This document shows positions 1-11,018 of a stretch of DNA of 64,000 nucleotides, piece by piece. Each line of letters starts with the position of its first letter. The first letter of the stretch is position 1. Where the stretch lies: positions 178,408,927 to 178,472,926 of the forward strand of contig CM042691.1 in NCBI GenBank assembly GCA_023614405.1, written 5' to 3'. The notes under the pieces were generated by a model that saw only the letters and a list, made by a program, of their open reading frames with translations, was not told where the DNA came from and did no database searches. The translations under genes were made by a program, and so were the position numbers. This DNA comes from Avena insularis (taxonomy: Eukaryota > Streptophyta > Magnoliopsida > Poales > Poaceae).

Positions 1-1368
1 GCCGACTCTATGCGTAGATCTGTTTCACGACTAGAACACAATGGTTTTGTGGGCATTGATTATTTTGTTGTCTCTTTCTTTTCGTGTACTTTGCATCTTG
101 CGGTATGTTGTGGTGAAGTGGCCCGGGGTAACTTTACATGTGGTCGCATATGAGACTTGCTCCACGCTCAACGTGCAACTTGCATTGCGTAAGTGCCTTT
201 GCAGGTCTCTGTCTCTCCCACCATAGTAAAGATTCAATTTACAACAGGCACTTGACAATACTTGTATCAACATTGTGGTTCTTGTTTGTAGGTAAGAATG
301 ATTCTTATTTGAAGCCCCAAGCCACGTAAAACATGCAAAGAAAATTAGAGGTGTCTAACTTGTTTTTCGATGGCATGTGTTGTGATGTGATATGGCCATG
401 ATGTGATTGTGATTATATATGATATATTCAATGATCCTTATTGTAAGTTGGCAACCGGCAGGAGCCTTATGGTTGTCTTTAAATTCATTAAGACATGCGT
501 GTCTATTCATCATGTAATCGCTTTATTCCAAGTAGTTGTAATAGTTGCTATTGGTGATGGACAACCATGAAGCGGAGCCATTGACCTTGACACCACACTA
601 GTGATGATGGATATCATGTTCGTTCTTTGAAGATGGATATCAAAGGCACAAGAAGAAAGGCCATAGCATATCACATATTATGAATTGCATGTGATGTTAA
701 TCCTTTTTATGCATCTTGTATTGCTTAGATCGCGATGGTAGCATTATAAGATGACCCCTCTCACTAAATATCAAGTAATAAAGTGTTCATCCTTAGTAGG
801 CACCGTTGCCAATACTCGTCGTTTCGAAGCATCACGTGATGATCAGGTGTGATAGATTCTACGTGTGCATACAATGGATGCAAGCCAGATTTGCACATGC
901 GGATACTAAGGTTAACCTTGACGATCCTAGCATGTACATACATGGCCTTAGAACATGGAATATCGAAAGGTAAAGCATGAGTCGTATGCATGATATGATG
1001 AACATGTTGATTGTTCGCCTTTGAAACTACATCATCTCTCATGATGATCGGACTTGGTGTAGTGGATTTGGTTCATGTAATCACTAACGCAACATGAGGG
1101 ATGTTGTTCTGAGTGGGAGTTCACCTAGTAATATGATTAAATTTTAACTCAATTTATCATAAATTAAATCAAAGTGAATTTGCATAATTATTGTAGTCAT
1201 TGGCATCCGTCCACCACCTTACACTTAGTTATAATTGAGATAATAGAACTATAGATTTCTGGATAGTTTCTTTATGAACTGGTATCTTATTGTTTTGAGT
1301 GTTAATCTAAAGTTTAAAAGTCCTATTGCAAAATTTTAGAAAACTCCATTTACTCCGTGAAGTTTAAA
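1..1368. mobile_element. Copia-like retrotransposon relic, non-coding
   Basis: No reading frame longer than about 90 codons and no protein motif is visible. The stretch around 760-1150 resembles, from memory, a non-coding internal segment common in Triticeae Copia elements (Angela/WIS/BARE type). It has the phrase tcatccttagtaggcaccg, a following gatgatcaggtgtgatag, and a later 'gtgggagttcacctagtaat'. The sequence ends where the LTR of the Tat element begins at 1369, so it is the oldest visible layer here. The Copia assignment comes from recollection and is not proven; orientation is unknown. Nothing recognisable was seen in 1-540. Confidence 0.45.
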
Positions 1369-1894
1369 TGTTGGGGATATGCTAAATGGGTATCACCATG
1401 GCATGTCTCTAATCCGGATAAACCGGGTGTCCCACAGTTGGTAGCAAGGCCCATGGCCTGATGGGCGGCCTAGTTAGATGGATCCAGAAGGGAGGCCCAT
1501 GCCTGATAAAGGAAGGCTATGGAGGAGTCACCGATGAACCCGGAGCCTTGGAGTGCAAGACACGTTAGACTAGTTGTATACCGTGTAGGACTCTGTAGCT
1601 TGTCCGGCTAGGACTTTTCCTGTAACCCTAGGATCTGGCGACTATATAAGCCGGACCTATGGGAGCCTTTAGGGAACGCACAACTCATATCGTGTACATC
1701 GAACTGATCCCTGTAACTCGGCGTATTGCCATTATAGTGATTTATAGCAGGAGTAGGATCCCGCCACCGTCGTGGGATCTGAACCTGGGTAAGCTGTGTT
1801 TCCTCGCACCTTCCAACCTTCCTCCTTACCCCACATCTCTAAAAACACTCTGTGAGGACCCCTCCATGGTGTACTCGTCGGCAATACCACGACA
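1369..1894 (+). repeat. 5' LTR of Tat element A
   Basis: The LTR starts TGTTGGGGATATGC and ends GGCAATACCACGACA, so it has the canonical TG...CA ends, and is 526 bp. It matches the reversed LTR of element B at 52427-52965 in both ends and in the central block around the TATA box. The primer binding site follows one base after the end. No target duplication can be confirmed because the right end of A lies outside the window. Confidence 0.85.
1643..1650 (+). promoter_or_regulatory. TATA box of LTR A
   Basis: The motif TATATAAG lies in the middle of the LTR. The same motif occupies the same position in both LTRs of the related element B, which supports it as the core of the element's RNA polymerase II promoter. 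Confidence 0.6.
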
Positions 1895-1895
1895 G

Positions 1896-1914
1896 TTGGC
1901 ACCCACCGTGGGGC
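1896..1914 (+). other. Primer binding site, Tat element A
   Basis: The sequence TTGGCACCCACCGTGGGGC starts one base after the LTR. The same site in element B differs by a few bases (GGCGCCCACCATGGGGC). The TGG start fits pairing with the CCA end of a tRNA. I could not assign the tRNA from memory. Confidence 0.7.
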
Positions 1915-3300
1915 AAGAGGCACTTCAGGCTCTACAACGGGCGAGGTCCAAGCTATTCACGGTAATCAGCGAAACCGTAGCCATCGGCCGTGTTCTCTTC
2001 TCCAGCAACGTTCCGATCGTACCTCCCAACGAGTTCTGGATCCTGGTGAAGACGAACCCCACCCGCTGCTCGATCGTCCCAATCGGGGACATCCACCTCT
2101 TCATCGGCGAAACCGACTCGGGCACTAGTTCCCTGGAAGTCGGAGCAGCACCAAGGCCCACACGGACGGCCTACGGGCAAGATACGTTCGCCGGAAGGAT
2201 CAAAGTCGAATCTCTCTTAGGTGTTTGGCGGCATAGATTGGAAAAATTCAAGGCCCACCCAAACCGCCCCTTTGCAAGATATAATGGTGGAAGATCGCTG
2301 CAAGTCCGCCGGCTTCGCCCGCGTGTTTGGACAGGAGAGATCCAAGTTTGTCGGCGTGGTGACTATCTTCGACCTGGCGTGATGCGTTCAGAGAGTGGGC
2401 AAAACCCCCCCGCGATTACCTAGCAGGTGGCTCCGTATATGGGCCGATCTGGAACATTAAACCAATGATGATGCCATCTATCGCTTTATGGAAGGACTGA
2501 ACCGCGGTACACTTATATGGCATACGCTAAGATGGCAGCAGGCCGCGGGTCTCCTCACTTTGGAGGGCATGGTTCACACCGTCAACAACTACGCGGGTGC
2601 CAAAGCAGAAGCTCAGACAGTGCTCGCAGCCATACCCGGCGCCCCGCCGCCTCATCCACCGCCACCACCTCCTCCAGTAATCATCGCTGCTGTCACACAA
2701 CCACCACCCGTCATCGAGAAGGCCCCGGCACCCTCCGACTTCGTCCTGGATGCGCTCTACGCCGACATCAGCGTTGACTCGGAGGAGATAAACTTCAGCC
2801 CAGAGGAACTCGACTCTGTTATGCAGGAGATGGAGGAGGACATCAGACGCGACGAGCAGGCCGACAATGCCATCACATCCCGAGAGGTGTTCGTCGCCAT
2901 TGGGACCGTGATGGAGGAAGACCAACCCAGACAAGTTCCACCTAAAGCGCTGGACAAGGGAAAGGGACAACTTGTTGCTGCCGACAATGATCGCGCAAAG
3001 GACATGCCCCCTCCGCCTAACCCAGTGCAGCATCCGTAGGAACTCAACGTCGGTTCGAGTAACAACAACACCGCAAACCCGCCGCCTCCGGCATCTACGT
3101 CTGCGGCAGCCCAAATCACTCCAGCTGATAGAGTGATGTATGGCAATTTGTTCATCGAGCCCATGATTGTGGCTCACATAAGGAGTGTAGTCTAGCTTGA
3201 CGAGAAGCGCCAGCAGCTACTAGAGGAAGCGCAGGCTCTCGCGGAGCAAGGCGCAAAGCTGGATCAAGATCTGGCCAAGGCGCAGAAGTCAATAGACAAA
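1915..3300 (+). pseudogene. gag: gag N-terminal part, Tat element A
   Basis: Fragments in different frames match the first part of the gag of element B. They include the conserved stretch with TRCSIVPIGDIHLFIGETD (about 2060-2120) and an open frame at 2488-3039 whose product begins with gag helix-like sequence and continues into a proline run and an acidic segment. This region corresponds to the N-terminal gag domain plus linker of Tat elements. Frameshifts near 2200 and 2400 and a stop after 3036 break the frame. From about 3190 to 3300 the reading continues as a charged helix that joins the next gag segment. It is non-functional as it stands. Confidence 0.7.
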
Positions 3301-3309
3301 GCTAGAGCC

Positions 3310-4383
3310 ATGGAGGCCGAGTACAAGACTATGCTCAAGAAGCAGAAGGCTAAGAAAGCTCCGGCTCGCGTCATCAACGATCCTGGTGTACGGCGAAACC
3401 TAGGATGGGCTCCCCCAAAGCCACCACAAGCCAAGCCATACATTTACAGCAAAGGCAAGCAGGTCATGCCCACTCCTATTCTCAACCTAGCCGTCGCCAA
3501 GACCCTTCTGGAGCAGGATAGATCACCCGGAGCTGTGGAACAGGTCTATGACCTTGTAGCAAAGGCGGTGAAACAGCAAGAAAAGGCCACCTCTCAGAGG
3601 CGTCAGTCTGACCCAGCATATTGCCAGTCTAGAAATCCTAAGCCGCCAAGGGACCAATCTCCTCAGGATGTCGGGTCTCAGACGGGTTCATCAGAACAAA
3701 GACGGAGGGATGCACGCAACAGGAAGGACACTATCCCCATATCCTCTGACCATGGAGGCAAGGCACATCCTCGTTGCTCATCTCCACTGCCCCGATCTCC
3801 CGGACATCGCAAAGACTCCAAGGCTCACCATCGTACTGACATGCCTCCACCAAGGCAAAGCGACATCGTCATCCGCAACAACGCGGAGCAGCCCCGTCCC
3901 GATGTAGAGTGCAACCAAGGACACAAGAGCAGGTAACGTCATGACCCTCCGCGTCCGACAAGCAACCGCGACAAGCACGAGGCATCCTAGGAAGGTAACA
4001 GTAAGAAAGCTAACCCACCGCCACCGCCGCCACCTAGCATCCACCATGGCGGTGGGGGCCCGCATCGTTCACGCAGCCCATCCCCTGACGGCAAGAAGAA
4101 AAAATCAAGCACACAGCCATACGATGCACGTTCACGCTTGGCCATGATTCACGAGGCCCGGGAAGGACAATACCTAGGACCACGTTGTTTTGGACCTGTA
4201 ATACGGATTGCAACTTACCCTAGGGGTTTCTGGATTGACAAGACGATCAAGCCCTATGACAGCACCACCAAACCATCTACGTGGTTGCAAGACTACGACA
4301 ACACAGTGGAGATCGCCGGAGGTAAGCCCAATGTTGTCGTCAAGTACGTCCCACTGATGCTGGCGGGCACGGCCCGTCAATAG
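3310..4383 (+). pseudogene. gag: gag middle part, Tat element A
   Basis: An open frame at 3310-3936 encodes a 208-residue basic, Arg/Ser/Pro-rich protein. It begins with a short coiled coil and has the motif NDPGVRRNLGW. It is shifted near 3936 to another frame and again near 4138, where the sequence continues toward the second capsid-like gag domain (TWLQDYDN...LMLAGTARQ). The stop at 4381-4383 replaces the Trp codon of the conserved ARQW motif (TAG for TGG). Element B retains the homologous frame uninterrupted, which shows these breaks are decay. Confidence 0.7.
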
Positions 4384-4392
4384 ATTGATGAC

Positions 4393-5412
4393 TTGCCGGA
4401 GAAGTCCATCTGTAACTGGTTGGACATGCAAGAAGCATTCACCAAGAACTTCGAGGGTACGTATAAGCGTCCCTGCACTGTTGTCGATCTACAGCGGTGC
4501 GCGCAAGAGAGAGATGAGTCATCTCACGTCTACCTCTCTCGCTGGCTGGATATGAAGAATTCTTGCCCAGTAGTGCACGCTCAGACCGCCATGTCCGCCT
4601 TCATCGATGGGTTGGAGAAAGGTATGTTGCTCCGACATAAGTTGAAGCGCCCGCAGGACAATCACAGGCTCGATCTCAACCAGATGATCCAGCTGACCAG
4701 TGAGTTTGCGGCTGCCGATGACGATGCTCGCGGCTCCTTGCTGGCAATAGCCGTTCCAACTCAAGCTAAGAGGAACAGCAGCGCAACCCCATCCATGGTC
4801 ATCAACCCCCTGATTAACGGCAACGAGTTCACCAAATGCATGGTGGACAGTGGAAGCATCATCAACATCATGTACGTGGATACGCTGCACAAGATGAACT
4901 TTAAGGAGGCAAACCTAAGGTGGACTAGCACCGTGTTCCATGGCGTGGTTCCTGGCCGGGAGGCTCGGTCCCTTGGGTGCATCACACTTTAGGTCGCTTT
5001 TGGCGATGTTAATAATTACCGCCAAGAACACATGACCTTCGAGGTAGTCCCCTTCAAGAGCATGTACCACGTCATCTTCGGACGCGACATCTTCCATGCC
5101 TTCATGGCCAATCCATGCTTCGTTGACAACATGCTCAAGATACCCGCACCAAACGGCATCATCACCGTATCCGGAAGCTTTACCAAGGCAATGGAATGCA
5201 AGATTGGAGAAGCAGCCTTTGCATAAGCTGTCCTCTACAGTGAAGAATTCAAGGAGATCCAGAGCAAGGTCGATGCCACGGAGATGTCGAAGAAGCAGAT
5301 TTCTAACTTCGCCCCCGCCTTCAAGGACGCCATCGAGACCAAGCCGGTGGAACTTGTGGTAGGCGATGCCTCCAAGACCACCGTCATTGGGACAAACCTG
5401 GACCCTAAATAG
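4393..5412 (+). pseudogene. gag C-terminal part and protease, Tat element A
   Basis: The first 120 codons match the second gag domain of element B (MQEAFTKN, SRWLDMKNS, QTAMSAFIDGLE). About 200 residues present in B, including the CHHC zinc knuckle, are missing at about 4785: the frame jumps from PTQAKRNSS straight to MVINPLI. The retroviral-type aspartic protease then follows with its active-site motif MVDSGSIINIMY (about 4840-4878). A TAG at 4990-4992 interrupts it. The protease tail with FEVVPFKSMYHVIFG continues in frame to a second TAG at 5410-5412. Element B has a stop at exactly this second position. Confidence 0.75.
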
Positions 5413-6404
5413 GAAAGCACGCTCATCAAGTTTCTCCGTCATAATAGGGACATCTTTGCCTGGCAACCTGTCGACATGAAATGTGTACCTAGGAAACTTG
5501 CCGAGAACAGCTTGAATATTGATCCAAAATGCAAACCGGTGAAACAACCTCTACGATGCTTCAGAGAAGAGAAGAGACGCGTCATAGGCAAAGAGATAGC
5601 TAGGTTACTTAAGGCTAGTTTTATCCAAGAAGTCCTTCACACCCGATGGATGGCCAATCCTATACTTGTCCAAAAAAAAGGAACCAAAGAATTAAGAATG
5701 TGCGTTGATTACAACGGCTTGAACAAAGCATGTCCCAAAGATCCATTTGCTTTGCCTCGCATTGACCAAGTCATTGACTCGACGGCTGGCTCGGAACTTT
5801 TGTATTTTCTCGATGCATACTCAGTATACCACCAGATAAAGATGAGTAAGTCATACCAATTGGCCACTTTGTTCACCACACCTTACGGCACGTTTTGCTA
5901 TGTCATGATGCCCTTTGGGCTAAAACAATGCAGGTGCTACGTACCAGCGGACTATGCAGCGTTGCCTTCATGATCAAATTGGTCGGAACGTTCACGCCTA
6001 TGTGGACAATATAGCAGTGATATGTAAAAAGTCAAATGACTTAATCTCCGACTTAAGAGAAACCTTTGATAATCTCTGGAAATACAACATGATGCTTAAC
6101 CCTAAGAAGTGTGTCTTCGGGGTTCCAGCCAGCAAATTGTTGGGATTGATCGTTTCCCAACGTGAATCGAGGTCAACCCGGAGAAGATCAAGGCCATCCT
6201 AAACATAAACCGTCTGACATGCCTGAAGGACATTCAACGTCTTACAGGATGCGTTGCAGCAGTAAGCCGGTTCGTTAGCCGACTTGGAGAAAATGCTCTA
6301 CTGCTATACAAGTTGCTGAAGAAGGCGGACAAATTTACATGGACGGACGAGGCAGATGCAGCGCTGAAGAAGCTAAAGGAGATACTCTCCTCGGCACCTA
6401 TACT
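5413..6404 (+). pseudogene. pol: Reverse transcriptase, Tat element A
   Basis: The frame at 5476-5937 shows Ty3/Gypsy reverse transcriptase motifs: LRMCVDYNGLNKACPKDPF, FLDAYSVYHQIKM (first catalytic Asp) and MMPFGLK. A one-base change shifts the frame near 5930. The continuation at 5954-6160 carries the catalytic box as YVDN (5999-6010) in place of YVDD, so one metal-binding Asp is lost. A further shift near 6165 precedes the thumb/connection region, which runs up to the CACTA insertion at 6405. Element B has the intact YVDD. This enzyme cannot be active. Confidence 0.8.
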
Positions 6405-7813
6405 CACTACTAGGAAAACGGCTATAGGTAATCCACACATCCGTGGCGCACGTGCTAGTGGTGCCCTACGGGTAAAATAGGCATGGCGCACCGCCCACAG
6501 GTGCCCTACGGCTAACTGTCGTAAGCGTGGCGCACATGGGGGTGGTGCGCCACGCCTATGTGTGGGCCAGGGCACATGTGGCCGCAACACACATACCCGT
6601 AGCGCACTAGGTCAAGGTGCGCTACGGATGTACAACTTAGCCGTAGGACACTCCGGCCTAGTATGCTACGGGGCTGTATGTTGCAGCAGCTGGGTCAACT
6701 TAGCCGTAGGGCACTCTGTCCTAGTGTCCTACGGCTAAGTGGCCTACACCAACTCCACCCCCTGGATCGCCTTTTTAGGCTTTCTAAAACATAAAAGAAA
6801 ATGATAAACACTGCAAAAAATAAAATCATTTCATATGTAGGTAGGTAATGTGGTATAGTTTCTAGGAAAATTAACAAACATGATTTTCTACTTTTTCTGC
6901 AAAAAAAAGTCATGCCACGGTAAAATGGCCGTAACTTTTGCATACGATGTTGAAAAAAATCGTATAATATACCAAAGTGACGAGAACAAGATTTCGCATC
7001 CGGTCGTTTAACAATTTTTTAGATTTTCAAAATTCGAAAAGAGTAAAAAGTTAGAGTCCAAAGACCGTTTTTTCCTGCAGAAAAAAATAGAGGGCAACTT
7101 ACCCGGAGCGCACCACCACCTAGTGCGCTACGAGTAAGTTGGGCGGGATTCAAAATTTGAATCCCCACCCCGCCCTCCTCCCTTTTCCTTTCCCCTTTTC
7201 CCTTCCCCTTTTCCCTCTCCCTTTCCCTTCTCCTTCTTCCTTCTTCCTTCTCCCTTCTCCTTCTTCCTTCTCCTTCTCCTTTTCCTTCTCCTTTTCCTTC
7301 TCCTCCTTCGCCTTCTCCTCTCCTTGCAGTGACGGCACGACGATGACATCCTTCTCCTCACCGACCTTCCTTCCTCCCTCTCTTCCTCCCTCTCTTCCTA
7401 CCTCCCTCTCTTCCTACCTTTCTCCAACCACACCCTTCCTACCACCTAACGCAGGCGAGGACTAGAGCGGCCACGGCCTCCTGCACCTCCCTGCGGTGGT
7501 AGGTCATGGCCACGGCCATGCTCTGGCGAGGTGACACGGCGGCATCGATGCACGGACCCGATTGCTTTTGCAATTCAAAACGAGGGTGATTTTTGCATTT
7601 TTTTGTTTTTTGAAAAACACATCTGTGGCGCACCCTGTACACCTACCCGTGGCGCACCTGGTAGTGCGCCACGGATATCTCGAGATAAACGTAGCGCACC
7701 AGGCAGTGTGCTACAGGTAAGAAATAGTCGTAGCGCGAGGCCCGTGGCGCACAACTAGTGCGCCACGGATGCTCTTTTCAGGTGCGCCACGAATGGCCAT
7801 TTTCCTAGTAGTG
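6405..7813 (+). mobile_element. Non-autonomous CACTA transposon
   Basis: The element is 1409 bp. Its terminal inverted repeats are CACTACTAGGAAAA at the left and TTTTCCTAGTAGTG at the right, flanked by the 3 bp direct repeat ACT (6402-6404 and 7814-7816). The related element B reads straight across the same point of the pol gene, which confirms the insertion. Many short sub-terminal motifs occur near both ends in both orientations (GTGGCGCAC, GTGCGCCAC, GCCCTACGG), as is usual for transposase binding sites in this superfamily. No transposase domain is encoded. A TE-depleted core at 6770-7090 is A/T-rich, and a polypyrimidine tract follows. Strand is arbitrary. Confidence 0.9.
7175..7323. repeat. 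Polypyrimidine CCTT/CTT microsatellite
   Basis: An almost uninterrupted run of C and T built from CCCTTT, CTTCTT and CTCCTT units lies inside the CACTA element. It produces spurious open frames rich in Ser/Phe/Pro on one strand and Lys/Glu/Arg on the other. A purine/pyrimidine asymmetric tract of this length could form triplex DNA, but that is inference. Confidence 0.85.
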
Positions 7814-7816
7814 ACT

Positions 7817-8314
7817 TGCAGCACCCGAGCCTATGGAGCCTATGTTGATCTACATGGCTGCCACCAACCGGGTAATCAGCTTCATCGATGTGGTAGAGCA
7901 GAAAGAACCAGGGCATGAGTACGGAGTTCAACGACCAGTTTACTATGTAAGAGAGGACTTGACGGATTCCAAGCAGCATTACCCGCACTACCAGTAGCTA
8001 GCTTATGGAGTGTTCCTTGCTTCTCGGAAGCTAAGGCACTATTTCCAGGAGCACCCTATCACAGTTGTGAGCAAAGCTCCACTGTCCTACATCATCAATA
8101 ACACCGACGCCATAGGAAGGATTGCGAAGTGGGGCATTGAGCTTGCCGCCTTCGAGATCACCTACAAGAGACGCGACGCTATCAAATCACAGGTCTTGAT
8201 GGATTTTATCGCAGATTGGACGGAGATGCCAGATGCTACCCCTATACCAGATCTAGAATACTTGGTAATGCACTTTGACGGATCAAAGCTACTCAACGGC
8301 TCGGAGGCTGGTGT
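7817..8314 (+). pseudogene. pol: RNase H and start of second RNase H, Tat element A
   Basis: After the CACTA insertion the pol sequence resumes with the RNase H of the reverse transcriptase. From 8010 the open frame reads FLASRKLRHYFQEHPITVV, then KWGIELAAFEITYK. It leads into MHFDGSKLLNGS, the start of the archaeal-type RNase H found in Tat elements. The upstream 7817-8000 part matches element B but contains a stop in the conserved HYQ motif (TAG for CAG at about 7994). The sequence is cut at 8314 by the LTR of element C. Confidence 0.75.
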
Positions 8315-9679
8315 TGTCAACACCCAGATTTTTAATCCTACATGCCTGTTATGCCATACATCGCAGTCCCAGGATTACCATTTTTGCGAGACATAACAAA
8401 TTGGATATCATAGTACATCATCCATTACAAACCTTCCATAAGGTCTTAAAACAAATAAAGGATCTCAAGATCCAGTCTTAATACAAATCAAGCAGGGGAA
8501 TAACGAAATAATAATGATAGCGTAGGCGAGACTCCATCTTCATGGTCACAGGCAATGTTGACGATGGGAGATGATCCTAGTTGTCATAACCTTCCTGCGG
8601 TCCGTCCTCCTAATAGTCCTCTTCATAGTCTAGCCATGGGAATAGCCAGGGACAAAGCCATGAGTACTCTTTAATTACTCGTAAACTAATACTAGCAAGT
8701 GAAGTGGTTTTGAGTAGGAAGTACTAGGCTCTAGGTTATTTTTCAAAAAGCCAGATTTACCGTAACTGAGTTCAGAAGCAAAGAAAGCTAGCTAAAAGTT
8801 TTATAACACCTAAGTGGGAACTTGGATTTCATATCACAACCCTGTTGTGGTCAAATCAAAGTCATGAATCATTTCATAAGTCATTTTGAAAACACCTGAT
8901 GACGGAACAGTATGGCCACTCCAATTGTCCATAACCGCGGATGCTGCTATTCGAATAGTTTGACACTTCGCAGAGGTGGTACACTTTCACCACAACATTC
9001 GATACATCCATCAGGAACAATCCTAAATTCACCATACTCAATATGAGGATAATCAATCCTAACCTTTCAATTACATGCCCTAGTATAGGCACCTCTCCTG
9101 TGAGTTTGGCCTCCCAACCAAGACCAACTGTCATCTTGGGAACTGCATAGGTGGACAATCTTCACAGGGTAGCCTCAGCTCAAACCTTGGCCGCAAGGGA
9201 ACCCGTACTAAGGTATATAAATTTCCAGTCAAGCCTACCCGAATTCTGGTATTGTGGTTGTACGGTAAAATTGGAATGGTATCGCATCCAGACAACCATC
9301 AATTTTATAAAGGGCTAAGGCTCATGCCTTAACATTTTCATCATCAAAATCATCTGGTGTTCAAGAACACATGTCAAAACATTTCAGTAGAATGACACAT
9401 CATTCTAAGGTTTTCATAACCATTTTCACCAAGTATTCCCATCTAAAGTGATCAAGTTTTATGCCTAGCACTAGCATCTACAAGTGGGGGTAAACACTAA
9501 TGAGGTATGGTAAACAAGTGTATCTTATCTAAGTTCAATATCATGCTTCAGGATGACATAAAGATTATCTAACTTAGGCCAAGTTTTATGTTCATTAGCT
9601 ACCTTTAAATATCTTTCTAAAATCTACAAGTCACCAAGGAAACTCCAATAGAAAGTTTTGATAAGGAAATAAAATAACT

Positions 9680-9830
9680 AAGCTTGCAAATAAAACTAGG
9701 ATTGGGTATCAAGTGATGTAAGCTTGCAAGTAAAACTTGCATGGTTTAGCTTATCTTGCTAAGATATTAGGATAAGCTTGCAAGGATTATCTTGCTAAGT
9801 TGCAAGTGTTAGCTTCCCTTGAGTAGAGCA
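9680..9830 (-). repeat. Clustered GCAAGCTT/TAGCAAG motifs in LTR C
   Basis: Within about 150 bp the LTR repeats short palindromic-like words built on AAGCTTGCAAG, TTGCTAAG and ACTTGCA about eight times. The same cluster is present at the equivalent position of every copy of this LTR: about 23185-23345, 33020-33185, 34645-34810 and 39105-39245 on the other strand. The function is unknown. Repeated binding sites for a regulator are one possibility. Confidence 0.55.
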
Positions 9831-11010
9831 GTGGTTGAAGTTCTCCTCGGCTTATTCCTCGTAGTATTCTCCTTCCTCCTCGTATCCTTGGTCGGTACTA
9901 GCGTCTATAAAAAAATATGAGGTACACAATCACCAAACAATACTTAACTACTTTTATTTATCACACCAAGGTTTTCACTAGATGATCTAGCATCATCACA
10001 AACATTACAATCCTCAAAGCACTTGTCTTATTTACTTTATTTTGGAAAAGTAATTTCTACTCATTGAAAAACTACTTAAGATTTAATATTCGCCAACTAA
10101 AACATGGGATCATGTTGACACATGTCATCACCACATATTTTAGTACACGGGAATGTGATTTAAAGTGGTGTCACAATTTAACAAGGGTTAACCTTTTTAT
10201 TTTAATTAAATAAAGTGACTAGAAATGCCTATGGGGCATTCTTTTATTACTTGTCCATTATTTCTGCAGGTAAACCTAGATATTTTTATATATTCAGAAG
10301 GGTATAGTTAAATGTGATTTTTGAGAGTTGGAATCAACTCAAAAGCTTTTGTGGTTAAATTTTGAAAAATGTTTGAATCCAAAAAATCTTATGCCTTGTT
10401 ATTTTATTATAGGTGATCTACCATTCCAAATGACTTGAATCAAACAGCCTTGGATTAAGAATTTTAGTACCTTTCTAGCAAAATTAGCTTTATGCAATTT
10501 GGTTCAGTGAATCGACCTGGTTGATTTTTCAATCTAGGTACAGAACTGAGTTTGAAACTAAAAGAATAAACCTAAATTCAAACTACTGGGTCACGCGGGA
10601 ATGTAAATGGGCCGGCCCACAACGCACAGCACGCGCGGGTGAGTTTAAGTGGTTGTCCCCAACAGTCACACGATCAACTTCTAATCAAACTGATGTGACT
10701 TATCGTCTCCGTCGGGCAACTCCGGTGAGACAGAACCCTAGCGCGGCCAGTGGGGGTCTAGGGGGCTCACCGGGGCTCAGGTGAGGGTCGGCTATGGGGG
10801 AAAACGACGAAGACAACGACGGCTAACCTCCTGGTACCGGTGTCTTCCCCTGGGGCTGATCCAATCGCTGGCTCCTTTCTTCCTCCTCCGCGGCAGACTC
10901 CGGCCAAATTTCGGTGACCTGCTGCTCGCCTTGCTCCGGGAATGAGTGGGGGTGGTTCTAAGAGAGTGGGGAGTGTGTTTGTGTGATGAAATAGAGTGGT
11001 GTTGGCCTCT

Positions 11011-11018
11011 ATTTATAG
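11011..11018 (-). promoter_or_regulatory. TATA box of LTR C
   Basis: On the minus strand the sequence reads CACTATAAATAGAGGCC. The same TATA-like word (ATAAATAGAG) is at 21950 and 31802 in the LTRs of element E. It sits at the edge of the G/C-rich island and is the best candidate for the core promoter. Confidence 0.6.

Larger units (their letters stand above)
1369..8314 (+). mobile_element. Tat-type Ty3/Gypsy element A, 5' part
   Basis: This is a degenerate LTR retrotransposon running 5' LTR, primer binding site, gag, protease, reverse transcriptase, RNase H, then the start of a second (archaeal-type) RNase H. The second RNase H together with the long two-part gag identifies the Tat lineage. 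A CACTA transposon interrupts it at 6405-7813. The element stops at 8314, where the Tekay element C begins inside the archaeal-type RNase H codons. The bases GGTGT at 8310-8314 are the likely left copy of that insertion's target duplication. Integrase, any antisense gene and the 3' LTR are not in the window. It is colinear with element B (39975-52965, reversed) and belongs to the same family. It has many more frameshifts than B and is therefore probably older. Confidence 0.85.

Noticed and set aside
2527..3177. Minus-strand frame of 216 codons opposite gag of element A
   Set aside because: It is the complement of the gag linker and proline run. It has no domain, and composition mirrors the gag codons.
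7128..7465. Open frames rich in Ser/Phe/Pro or Lys/Glu/Arg
   Set aside because: They are translations of the polypyrimidine microsatellite within the CACTA element and have no domain or homologue in the window.
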